Shown piece after piece: positions 43,738 to 54,344 of a stretch of 64,000 nucleotides of DNA; positions within the stretch are counted from its first letter, which is position 1, and every line of letters begins with the position of its first letter. The position numbers and the translations under genes are program-made. The notes beneath the pieces are model-generated. The model worked only from the letters and a program-made list of their open reading frames with translations. It did not search any database and was not told where the DNA came from. This stretch comes from Cunninghamia lanceolata (taxonomy: Eukaryota; Streptophyta; Pinopsida; Cupressales; Cupressaceae): positions 5,084,001 through 5,148,000 of the forward strand of contig BSBN01001149.1 of NCBI GenBank assembly GCA_027924645.1, read 5' to 3'.

Positions 43738-45840
43738 ATGCCGCCACGATGTCGAGCAGGCCAAAGGAGTGAGTTTTATTTGTTTTTTTGTTTGAATTTG
43801 TTTCTAAATAGGTAGGTTTGAGTTGATTTTTTATGTAAATTTCCTTAATTGTCAGGAAATGTTAATGCACCTCCTCTTCCTCCTCCTCAAAATCTACAAA
43901 ATCCTGAAGAGGAAATACTTGTCGAAGAACAACCCAAACAACAAACTCCTCCATCCATTCCTCAACATGCCCCTGGAACACAAGAAAATCTAATGGGGCA
44001 AATTTAAAACAATAAAAAAGAAATTGAAGACATAATTGCAAGGTTGAAAGATCCTTCAAATTCAACCTTGCATAGGTCCACGCTTGCTCAATCTCTTGAA
44101 TCTATGTTATCAAATGTAGATTCAATTAGCAAGCAAATATCTAGTTGGTCGGATAAGAGGAGAGAGTTTAGAGAGTATCATGCAGACAAGCTATCATATG
44201 AAGATGTGAAAAATTTACAAATTACAAAATTGGACTTGTGTTCCATTTTCACAAACCCACAAACAAATCAACCTCCACCCATTACATGCAAGAGGTTCCC
44301 TATCCATTGGTGCAACAACCAAGCGATAAGGGACAATTTTGGGCAGAGGTGGTGGATGGTTTTTGACCATCCTCCATGCAATAATAATGAGGTCCCACAA
44401 TACTTTTTGGGGAAACTCTACTACGAGTTTGTCCTCAATAAAGTGCCAAACTATTTTGATATGTGGGACTTCCAGGGTAGAGGTGGGGGGTCAGCACAAG
44501 ATAGACCAGGGGCACGTGTTGACCCATAGCGGCCAGTGAGATGAGTAATCAGCAAACCAGCCCATGAGCATGTGTCTATCCCTTCCATTGTGAAGGAGAG
44601 TGTTGAGGTTGATACACTTTAGTCCATTAGTGCCTTGACCCAGAGCATTATAGAGTATGCCAGTCTTGTAGCACAGCGTGGGTTGGGAGATAGTGCGAGG
44701 AGTAGGGTCCCACCCCATACTTGTCAGACTTGCAGGTTAGCCTGTGGTTATGACCCCATGGATAGTTAGGACACAGGTGCACATGCTACATCTACAGCTA
44801 AGCAGATGGTGATGACAGATACCCTCCTGACTGAGACTTTAGACCTTGATACTCAGGTAAATATTAGCAAGTTCATTGAATTTAATTTATTAAATTTTAT
44901 TTTTGAAATGCAAGATTAACTAATTTAGTTTGATGATTTTAATAAAATTTTAGGGTCATAGCGTTGATGCAGTTTTCAGTGGTTCTCCACCTGCATATTA
45001 CACTACATCATCTACTGTCAAGGTATGTAACTAGTAAACAATTATAAATATTACGTGTGAATAGCATCGTTATATGAATGGTATTCTAATATCTAATTTT
45101 GGATGTTGAATAGGTTAATAATGGAGATTTCACGGCAACACCTGCTAGCAGTGGTGGACTTCAAAGCTTCACAGAGGTAATAAAATAAATAGTTTAATGA
45201 ATGAATTGTACTTACTAGATTTTTGTATGTGACTTGTGTGCTTTATTGTGTGTACTTCCATGTTTAGGTGAACGTGTGTGTATGTTAGGAGCCATGATTT
45301 ACATCACTATTATAGTTTTTGTAATTGAATAATGTTGTTTTATTTCCAGATGATGCAGGTTGTGGAGACACCTCCTGATGTTCATAGGGCAATGGAGCAT
45401 GGTGTGATCTCTACGATTCATAGCTCCATGCCATTGACAGGGGTATGAGGCAGATTAGTAAATTTCAATTTACATTCATTGTTATAGTTGTTTATTTTTA
45501 AAAAATCAAAAGATTATTGATTTGAAGTTTAATTTCTATTTGGATGGTTTCTATACGACATAACATCACCATAGCCTATTCCTGCTACTAAGGCAAGTGA
45601 AGAGACAGATTATATGGTAGCGGTAAGTGATTATTTTGTTAAATGTTTCATTTTTTATAATATGTAATTTCTATATATTAATGTCTATACTTTTTATTGT
45701 AACAACTAAAGATGCAGGAAAAACTAAATAGGAGGAGCAGCCCTCAGGTTCATAGTAGACCACCCACATACGCGTCTCCATCCCCTAGAAGATCAAAGGC
45801 TACCAGTGATCTATTCTCTTCACCAGCCAGAGGGGAATGA
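43738..45840 (+). pseudogene. Seven-exon gene relic of unknown function (possible transposon ORF)
   Basis: Proposed exons: 43738-43768, 43856-44856, 44954-45022, 45114-45176, 45350-45442, 45575-45622, 45712-45840. All introns have GT...AG ends and the frame joins exactly; introns 2-6 are all phase 0. The joined frame is about 477 codons and ends at TGA 45838. Exon 2 holds a Pro/Gln-rich N-terminus, 'KEIEDIIARLKD', 'SISKQISSWSDKRREFREYH', 'FGQRWWMVFDHPPC', 'NYFDMWDFQGRGGGS' and a CX2C pair 'CQTCRLAC'. Five in-frame stops, all in exon 2 (44005, 44527, 44542, 44620, 44767), each differ from a Gln or Arg codon by one C-to-T change. The small last exons have none. I do not recognise the protein. 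Its neighbour is a convergent transposase pseudogene. Confidence 0.7.
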
Positions 45841-47369
45841 CTTTTTATTGTGTTCCTTTGTTGTATGCCTATATGGCATTTGTGGACATATATTTTGTAT
45901 TGCATATAATTGACATTGTATGCCTATATGGCTATTTTGTATATATGTTATACTTATATCGACAGGTATTGATGTATGCCTATATGGATATTTGGTTAAT
46001 ACAAATCTTTTTTTATTGATGGCGTCCATACTTGCATTATAAATCTAGGTTTGAATGGATATTTGTAGATGGCTACTTCAAATATTTAAAGTCCAATTGT
46101 ATTACATAGGATGTTTGTTGATCCAATAAGCCAGCTATTATCATTTAAGTATCACCTAAACCTCATTTTGGAAGTAAAAGATAAAAGTTGTATTTAGAAT
46201 AAAAATGAATCATCATGTTGAACAAAAAACATTCATATTCTTTATGAGTTGCTCAATTGAAAATATTCAAATGAGTATGCTGATCCATATTCTTTATGAG
46301 TTGGTCAATTGAAAATATTTCTTAACTTCTTGTTATTATACCATATTGGGATGCAAAGAGTATGTTTGTTGTTTTGAATAAGATAGTCAAAATCATATGC
46401 TTATGAGCACCTGATGACCATTGTGGTTATTAAATGTAATTCCTCTTGCATATAAGGTGAGGTTATGAGATTACATTGAGTCTTACCTAATTTTAGTAGG
46501 CAACATAACATTGGGGCTATAGGCTTCCATAAGTCATCAACAATCAAGGTTCAAGGTTGTCATTGAAGTCAAAGGGTCAAGGTTGTTTGTCATTAATGTC
46601 AAGGTTGATGCTGTGATGTTGATAAGGTGATACAGTGATTCAAGGTAGGTGATGGTCATGAGGTGCATGATGTTGTGAATATGATTTTCATGATAAGGTC
46701 TCTCAATTCATGTTCATGTTGCACAAGACAAACATGGTTCATATGATGCAAGGTTCATGTTCATGGTGGATGTGGTTTTGTTCATGCAAGGTTTTGTTGT
46801 GAATATGGTTTTCATGATAAGGTCTATCTTGAAAAGTTGATATGATGCAAGGTTCATATTCATGGTGGATGTGGTTTTGTTCTTGCAATAAGAAGTTATA
46901 GAAGACACAAGCTTTCATAATCATAATCTTATTGATAGTTAGGGTTTGCATATTGGGCATTAAACCCTAAAAAGAATCTACTTTTCTTAAGACTTTAAAA
47001 CCCTCAATTGCTTGTCATGTGTAAAGTGCACTTTTGTTTTAATTTAATATTAACTTATAATCAGAAGTTACTATCACTTAAATCAACCTACTAAAGGGTA
47101 TTTAAGTCATTAGTTCACCGGCCCTTCAACCTAACTCAACCGGCATCTTTGGTAAACTCTCATAAGCTCAAGCACCATATCATAATCAAAGGTCATATTT
47201 AATTGATATGAGGGCGGGAAAAAGGATTGGAAAGTTAGTATTTAAAAGGAATTTGGAATACAATATCTATACGATTCAATTTGATGGGCATGCCTTATAA
47301 AAGGCTAAAAGATAGCTTTATGCAGGATATCATGGTATTTGTAGTGTTTGAAGATTGAAGACTAGTTAG
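45841..47369 (+). other. 3' flank of the seven-exon gene with short repeats
   Basis: TATGCCTATATGG occurs three times (about 45865, 45919 and 45974), just after the stop. A 55-bp duplication (ATTCTTTATGAGTTG...CAATTGAAAATATT) lies at about 46238-46320. A unit of about 125 bp (GTTGTGAATATG...GTGGATGTGGTTTTGTTC) is repeated at 46672-46888. I see no coding sequence. Confidence 0.6.
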
Positions 47370-48890
47370 TGTTTGTAGCTCAAACTATTTCGGCATGTTT
47401 GGGTGCAAAACAGGACCATGCCTAGCCGCACGAGGAGAAGAACAAAAGTTACACCCCTTTGCAACTTTACACTGCCTCATTTTGACAATTTTTGGGGCAG
47501 CAGAAAAACTTTCACCACAGACAAACGCCTCAGAGATATAAAAAATTGAGAGAGTTTATTGTAGAGGGACCATCGTGATCGCGTTGCCTCAGACGGAATG
47601 TATCTAAGTGACACGGTTTCTGAGTAACAACTCATCAAACATTGCTACCTTTTTCACTTTTAACTTTTTAGGGAAATCGTCGGTACAATGTAGCTCAGAC
47701 TATTTCGGCATGTTTGGGTACAAAACAGAACCATGCCTAGCTTAAACGTACCCATCCAAATGTGTTGGAATTGTCAGTTTGGCCACACGATGAGAAGAAC
47801 AAAAGTTACACCCCTTTGCAACTTTACACTACCTCTTTCTGACGATTTTTGGGGCAGCAGAAAACCTTTCACCACAGGCAAACGCCTTAGAGATATAAAA
47901 AACTGAGAGAGGTTATTGTAGAGGGACCCTATGTGATCGCTTTACCTTAGATGGAATGTATCTAAGTGACACAGTTTCTGAATAATAGCTCGTCAAAGAT
48001 TGCTGCCTTTTTGCACTTTGGACTCTTCAGGGATATCGCCGGTACAATGTATCTCGAACTGTTTCGACATGTTTGGGTGCAAAAGAGGACCATGCCTAGC
48101 CTAAATGTACCCATCCAGATGTGTTGGAACTGTTAGTTTGGCCACATGAGGAGAAGAACAAAAGTTACACCCCTTTGTAACTTTACAATACCTCCTTCTG
48201 ACGATTTTTGGGGCAGTAGAAAACCTTTCACCATGGATAAACGCCTCAGATATATAAAAAACTGAGAGAGGTTATTGTAGAGGAACCCCACATGATTGTT
48301 TTGCCTTAGACAAAATGTTTCTAAGTGACACAATTTTTGAGTAACATCTCATCAAAGATTGCTGCCTTTTTGCACTTTGGACTCTTCAGGAATATCATCG
48401 GTACAATGTAGCTCAGACTGTTTCGACATGTTTGGGTGAAAAAAAAGACCATGCCTAGCGTAAATGTACCCATCCGGACGCGTTAGAATAGTCATTTTAG
48501 TTGCACTAGGAGCAGGACGCAAGTTACACCCCTTTGCAACTTTACACTGCCTCCTTCTGACGATTTTTGGGGCAGTAGAAAACCTTTAACCAAAGACAAA
48601 TACCTCAGAGATATAAAAAATTGAGAGAGGTTATTGTAGAGGAACTTTACGTGATCACGTTGACTTAGATGGAATGTTTCTAAGTGACACAGTTTTTGAG
48701 TAACATCTCGTTAAAGATTGCTACCTTTTTGCAGTTTGGACTCTTCAAGGATATTGTCAATACAATGTATCTCAGACTGTTTCGACATGTTTGGGTGAAA
48801 AACAGAACCATGCCTAGCTTAAACGTACCCATCTGGATGCGTTGGAACTGTCAATTTGGTCGCATAAGGAGCAGGACACCAAAAATGCAA
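47370..48890 (+). repeat. 359-bp satellite, about four copies
   Basis: The marker TTTCG(G/A)CATGTTTGGGT recurs with its CG at 47391, 47706, 48065, 48424 and 48783. The last three intervals are exactly 359 bp; the first is 315 because about 45 bp (CTTAAACGTACCCATCC...) is missing from unit 1. Each unit also has GTTACACCCCTTTGCAACTT, TTTTTGGGGCAG and GAGGTTATTGTAGAGG. There is no long ORF. It lies between the two convergent genes. Confidence 0.92.
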
Positions 48891-49490
48891 AAGTTACTTT
48901 GTGCAACTTGACAACATTGACACTTTTTTGCAATAGGACTTAAAGACTCAAATTGACCCCAAATGACTCAAAGTGACTTAAAAATAAATGAAATGGTCTT
49001 AGAAGACCTTATTACATACAATTGACTCAATCAAAACAAAATTTTATTTTTTGACCCCTCTTGGAGGCATGACAACCTAGGTGCCCCTGCATCATTAATG
49101 CAACCGAAGTTGATAAAGTTTTTCTATTAAGAAAAAGAGCTTCCCTTAGCTTCAAGAAATATAAATATTCTATACTGACAAGGCCAACCATGTGAAGGTG
49201 GAAGCTCATGTGGCCTCACCTAAGACCTAAGACACGTGTAGTCTAGTAGACGCAAGACACCTAGAGACACCTATATTTTATACATTACCTAGATTTTATA
49301 CATTATTCTCATGATCAACTTCATCCATCACTTAGGTCTAACCCCATGAAGCATAATATGATGTAAAAATGTGTATATGTGTAAAAATGTAGTAGAAAAT
49401 AAAGAAAGATAAACTTTACAAATTAATGTGCATACTTACAACTCAATGTAACATGACTTTACAAAATCAATGTGAATACTTACAAATTAA
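48891..49490. other. Spacer between satellite and transposase
   Basis: Short TGACTCAA/AAGTGACTTA words recur at 48940-49030. Nothing else is recognised. Confidence 0.5.
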
Positions 49491-49492
49491 TC

Positions 49493-52400
49493 CAATGAAC
49501 CATCCGGGTCTGCTCTACTCTTTATTGTGTCAAGTATTGCTTCATGGTTAGACTCACGCACCTTCCACAAGCTCTTGGTCAAAGCTCTACCCCGATACTA
49601 TATCAAATAAACATTGTATTCCATGACAAGGTTTGAGTAATGAAGTTCTAATCTTTCGATGCGTGTCAAAGTCCTGAAATAGCCAAACATTAACACTCTT
49701 ATGTGGGTACCTTCTAAGCCATGTTTCAGTAATAACCACTGAGCATGTAGGGTATTCGATGTTTTCTCCATCTGTAACTGGGGCCTCCAATTTATTTTTG
49801 GCCTCAACACAACGACATAAGTAATAATCTATTCCCTCTTCATTATCTTCATTTGCAATAACTACATATACGTGCCCTACATTGATATGTGTAGCAAATT
49901 AGATGAAATTAGTCAACATTACAAAAACACTACAAAGTAAGATGACATTAGGAATTTTAAAAACTATGCAAATAGATATATTACCTGGTTGAACTAGATC
50001 TGATATGTGGTCAAAGTCAATTGATGATTCCATCTATGTTAGTTCTAGTGTCGTCGGGGGTTGATACGTGTCAAGTGGGCTAAGATAACTTAACTTCCAT
50101 TCGTCAACCCACTCCTTTGACTTGCACTAATCCTAGGCTTGAATTGTACAAGAAGAACAAAAGCATGACATCTTTCGCGTATGGATACTCCATGAACCTG
50201 CAATCGAGCTTCTGAAAGAGTGCATCTCACTTGATCCTGTCAGTGTAGAACGGTCCTCATATGGTGCAATGTTAGTATCATCTATCAACCAAAAAAATCT
50301 ACGAACTGAAGACTTACCTTCATTACCTGGACCCATGGAAGCATTACACCACTCGACAATCAATTTTGCATCTGTCAACTTTGCGTTGTCTTTATACTTT
50401 AAATCTTCTTGTGCTATGGCTCTTTTGATACATGCTCCTGCACCATCATGCTCCCCCTTTCCATGCTCGGCCTCACAAAAGTTCCACATATGCTGAATAC
50501 CTGTAAAATTATGCCTCCTACTCAGCCAATAGAAATTCCATGAGTTCTTGAATTGTGACGCACAGTTATCCTACCATATGATATGCTGACTAAACGATAT
50601 GCCCCTTCTAGCCAAATCATTATAGAACACCTAAAAGCAACCTTGCACAAATTCTGTAGAATGCGTACGATCATCACTTATATAGAAATTATACTCCCTT
50701 ATGATCTTTCTGTCATCTTTTGTACTATCATTAGCATGAATGAATGTGATGTGCACAAATATAGAAACCTATGTGGAGTTGTAATATTGTGATTGCACCT
50801 CACGCTGTGGCTATAGACTGTAGTTCTTTGCAAAGTCAATTACAGAAATAATGCTACCAACCGGAAATATGTCCTTGCATAACTTGAATTGCAAGTCCAA
50901 CTATCGAGCTCTATGGGCATGTCTTACATACTCATACGCTATGCTGTCACGAAATATAGGTATAAACTGATACACTGGAATCTTTTCAATAATGAATTCA
51001 TACCTTTTTGCTTCTTTACCATCTTTTGTATTGTATGCCACTATTTTATACGTGCCAAACTCTACTAGTTCGTTTCCAACCGCATGTGTTCTTTCCATAT
51101 GTTCACATATTGGGAAACGTTGCAAGCCACCACAAGGATGACATGTGCCATCCAAGCATAATTTCTTGTAGAATATTTGACCTTCCTCTCTTTCACATAA
51201 AATTCTTGATATGAAGTCTCTTGAAGATGTTGGTGGGGCACATATGGCAGAACCCTGCAAAACATTGTTAGTATGCAAATCTAAACATATAGACCTATAA
51301 ACATCAAAATGGTTAGAAAATTCAATATGTAATCTACAACAAGTAGTGCGTGTGTGATTTATCTTGACATAGAAAGGTTTTAGCATTTCAAAATATCTTT
51401 GACAAATTTTAATTGGAGGATACTTCTCTAGAAATTTACCATAAAACTATGTTTGAGTCTCATCCAAAAAATGCTTTGGATGTGGCTCACGGTTCTAACT
51501 ACAGATTCTCCTTCTTACCACATCCCTTTGATTCAGAGATACCCTTGTGTAATTCTTCCAAACGTCTTCAATTAGTGATCTCAATGCTTCAACAATTGGT
51601 TTATCTTTTCGTGGTAGTCTCCCCGAGAACACCCATAATTCATTGGCATTAGTGTCCTCAATTCTTTGGTGTCTTCCAACGGCTCTTGATAAAGTTTTCC
51701 TATTAATTCTCAATTCTTGACTTGTCTTTCTAATGAGACGAGTTTTCCTCATTTGACTACTTACTATAGTCAATGTAATCACACGTCGTGTTGCATTACT
51801 ATCTTTTTTGCGTGAGGTGTTAACCACACTCTCATGCGCACTCATTAGATTCTTGACAATAGATTTTTCACTTGAAGCCTCTAATGTTCTCAACCCAAGA
51901 ATCTTCATGATGGACCTATACTTTATACTTCGCATCATTTCAATGAATAATTGACATCTTGCAGTCTCATTTAACTTTTAAAAGAACAATCTCTAAATCT
52001 TATGAGCAAATCTTCTACAAGTGCGTTTTAGAATCTTACCTTCCTTTGGCTGCAAAATATTCTCATCAATATCAATCAAATACTTTGGCTTTCTATGCAA
52101 AATTTTAGGTGGTGTTAAGTTGGGTAAATTCATCTCAACATTAGGAATTTCATCAATATTTAAATGAGATGGGCTAGATGGCATACCTTCGATTGAAGAT
52201 GGAATAGATGACATATCTTGAGGTTGAGGTGGGAATGATGGCGTACCTCCTTCATCACATGTGAGTGATGATGTACTCTCAACTTGAGATGTGGTAGATG
52301 GTGTCCCTACATGTTGACTTGCGGTAGAGGACGTGTCTCCAAATATGGTATTCAAATCTCTCATAGCACGAAGCTTTTGCATTCGTTCTCTTTGTGCCGC

Positions 52401-52570
52401 CAATACCATATCTCTTTGTGATGGTTGTGGTTCCCCTTCACTGGCATGTCTTCATTTATCATGTATAATTTCCTCTTCTCATGAAGTTCCCTCATAGCCA
52501 CTTCTTTCTTTGCATTCTTAGCTTCTATCTCTTCCCGTGTTGGTTTAATTCTTGATCGTTTCCTCGGCAT
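49493..52570 (-). pseudogene. DDE-type transposase pseudogene (DFAKN...HGKGEHDGAGA family)
   Basis: ATG 52570 starts 'MPRKRSRIKPTREEIEAKNA'. One frameshift near 52440 follows, and then a single frame runs from 52409 to past 50133 with about ten stops. Landmarks: 'RERMQKLRAMRDLNTIFG', a Ser/Thr/Pro-rich linker, 'ILHRKPKYLID', basic 'RRVITLTIVSSQMRKTRLIR', Cys/His-rich 'DGTCHPCGGLQRFPICEHME', 'VIDFAKNYSL' (Asp about 50836), 'FYISDDRTHSTEFVQGCF', 'DNCASQFKNSWNFYWLSR' (Asp about 50569) and 'EAEHGKGEHDGAGACIKRAI' (Asp about 50457). An intron with GT...AG ends (about 49984-49878) joins 'DLVQPG' to 'HVYVVIANEDNEEGIDYYLC', and after a frameshift near 49640 it ends 'SRADPDGSLD'. A 5' untranslated exon is likely (see 52571-54132). 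It would cut and join the DNA ends of its own element. Confidence 0.8.
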
Positions 52571-54132
52571 GATAGAGAATTTGTCTGTAGCATGATAAAG
52601 AGACCAATATTAGTTCCTAAGAAATGAATCCATACAAATTACTAAAATATATGTCATTCAACCCTTCATAGTAAATGTACATACAGTCATCATGTAAAAG
52701 AGTAAATGTCACTCAAGCAAAATAGGTACAAAGCATACAAAGAAAATTATTGCAGCCATGAAAAGAGTACATGGGACTTCATGCTTGAAAAGGTTGAGGC
52801 AGACCCAATTTGACATGTTTGTTTTTACTAGGGCTACTAGGATTTGGAATTGAGAAGGTGTTTTGTTGGTACTAGGGATACTAGGATTTGGGTGGCTTGT
52901 GAAGGAATAGACAACAATTGAAGAGTGTAGACTTTAGTAAGGGTTTAGAATGGTTGTGTCTAAGTTCCTAAGGGGTAAGAAGACCTCTAGTAGCCTTCTT
53001 AGGTTTTGAAGTATTGAAGACCCTCTTTGTACCTTTGTATAGGGAGATTGCTTAAAAGGAAAGCTTACGAAATTTGAAGAAACTATTGGTATGGTCCCTT
53101 TGGATTGAGTTGAACCCTACCTCTGCATCACATACCTAGGATTGTCATAAAAATCATTAGACTAATCTCTGTAATTTAGGGTATTGAATGGTATATAGTC
53201 GATCAAGGTAACCACCATCATGTGCTAACAAAGAACAATTATGAAATTTGAAATATTGTTGTGTCATGTGCATGTACAAATCATCATGAATAGGTGCATA
53301 AGGAATGTCCTAGCCCAACATATGTGCATACAAATCATCATGTCATGTACATACTTGTATGATCTTGGCACCTATTCATTTGTATTTTAACTTGTTAATA
53401 TGACAAGATAATAGTGGGATAGTATTTTTATTATGTTGTAAGGATTTATTCTTGTATAGTTTGACATCATGGTATGTTAAGGTCTGTTTATTACACATAA
53501 TTATTAAAGAGCCCAAGTTTAGAAAATATACATGGCATCATGTGAGATTGTAGGCTGCTTTCTTGATTGGGAATGTGTCTATTTTAAACATGTATGATAA
53601 AGCATGATAAAGTAATTCAAATAGAATTAAAGAAAATGGTAATAACATGCATGTAAAGACTTGACATACCTAAAAAATGGAGATTCGAATGGAGAGAGTA
53701 CCCAATTATGTAGTGTTTTTTTCTTCTTGCATCAAAGTCCTCAACAATTTGAGTTTTTCACCACTTTCTTCCTTTTCAATGTTAAATTGAATAACACTCA
53801 AATATAATTAGTAACAACAATACTATTAACCAATCTATAATGTTAAATTCCTAAAATTGAATCACAATTAACATTGCAACACTACAAAAATTGAAACTTG
53901 AATAGATATATATCAAAGTTAGTGTGAAAACTATGTTATTTCCTCCTTCTCAAGTTGGCAAAGTAGAAAAGGTGGTGGAAAGATCATGCAAAGGTGGTAG
54001 AATGTGTAAAATGTGCATGTGAACTTCCCAACAGCATGAAAGGGCTTCTTTTTTGTCAGAACACGCACATAATCAACATGAAAATAGAGCATGTGGGCCT
54101 GGATCATCGGGGTCAACACCTTTTCACCATTT
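52571..54132 (-). other. Upstream region of the transposase, with a likely 5'-UTR intron
   Basis: On the minus strand, TTTTTTAG|GTATGTCAAG near 53668 is a good donor and CATGCTACAG|ACAAATTC near 52585 a good acceptor 14 bp before the ATG, suggesting a leader exon ending at 53669 and an intron of about 1.08 kb. The rest is A/T-rich. A small ORF (53931-54146, minus) has no recognised product. Confidence 0.45.
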
Positions 54133-54190
54133 CTATAGCAGGACAAAACATGAGCGCGTTATAACATGCTCATGTTTTGTCCTGCTATAG
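54133..54190. repeat. 58-bp near-perfect palindrome
   Basis: Arms of 23 bases (54133-54155 and 54168-54190) are exact reverse complements. They start CTATAGCAGGACAAAACATG, and the centre is GCGTTATAACAT. The inward half TATAACGCGCTCATG resembles the left palindrome's ATAACGCGCTCGCAT. It may be two element ends abutting head to head around TTATAA, or the right end of the element that carries the transposase. Confidence 0.85.
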
Positions 54191-54344
54191 ATTGATCCAT
54201 AAATATTTGTGCCTATCTCACCTTCAATAGCACCTTTATAATATCTCACCTCTAGTTCCATTAGCTCATGTTCTATATCTCACTTATCTCTCCCCCTCAC
54301 CTCTCTACCTCTCCCCTCTCTATGTCTCTCAGTCGCTCCTTGTC

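Noticed and set aside
50269..50496. Plus-strand ORFs opposite the transposase
   Set aside because: Shadow frames of the minus-strand transposase pseudogene, which has far better motif support.
54133..54190. microRNA precursor
   Set aside because: A perfect-arm hairpin with a 12-base loop in a transposon-end context lacks the usual mismatched stem and has no evidence of a mature miRNA.
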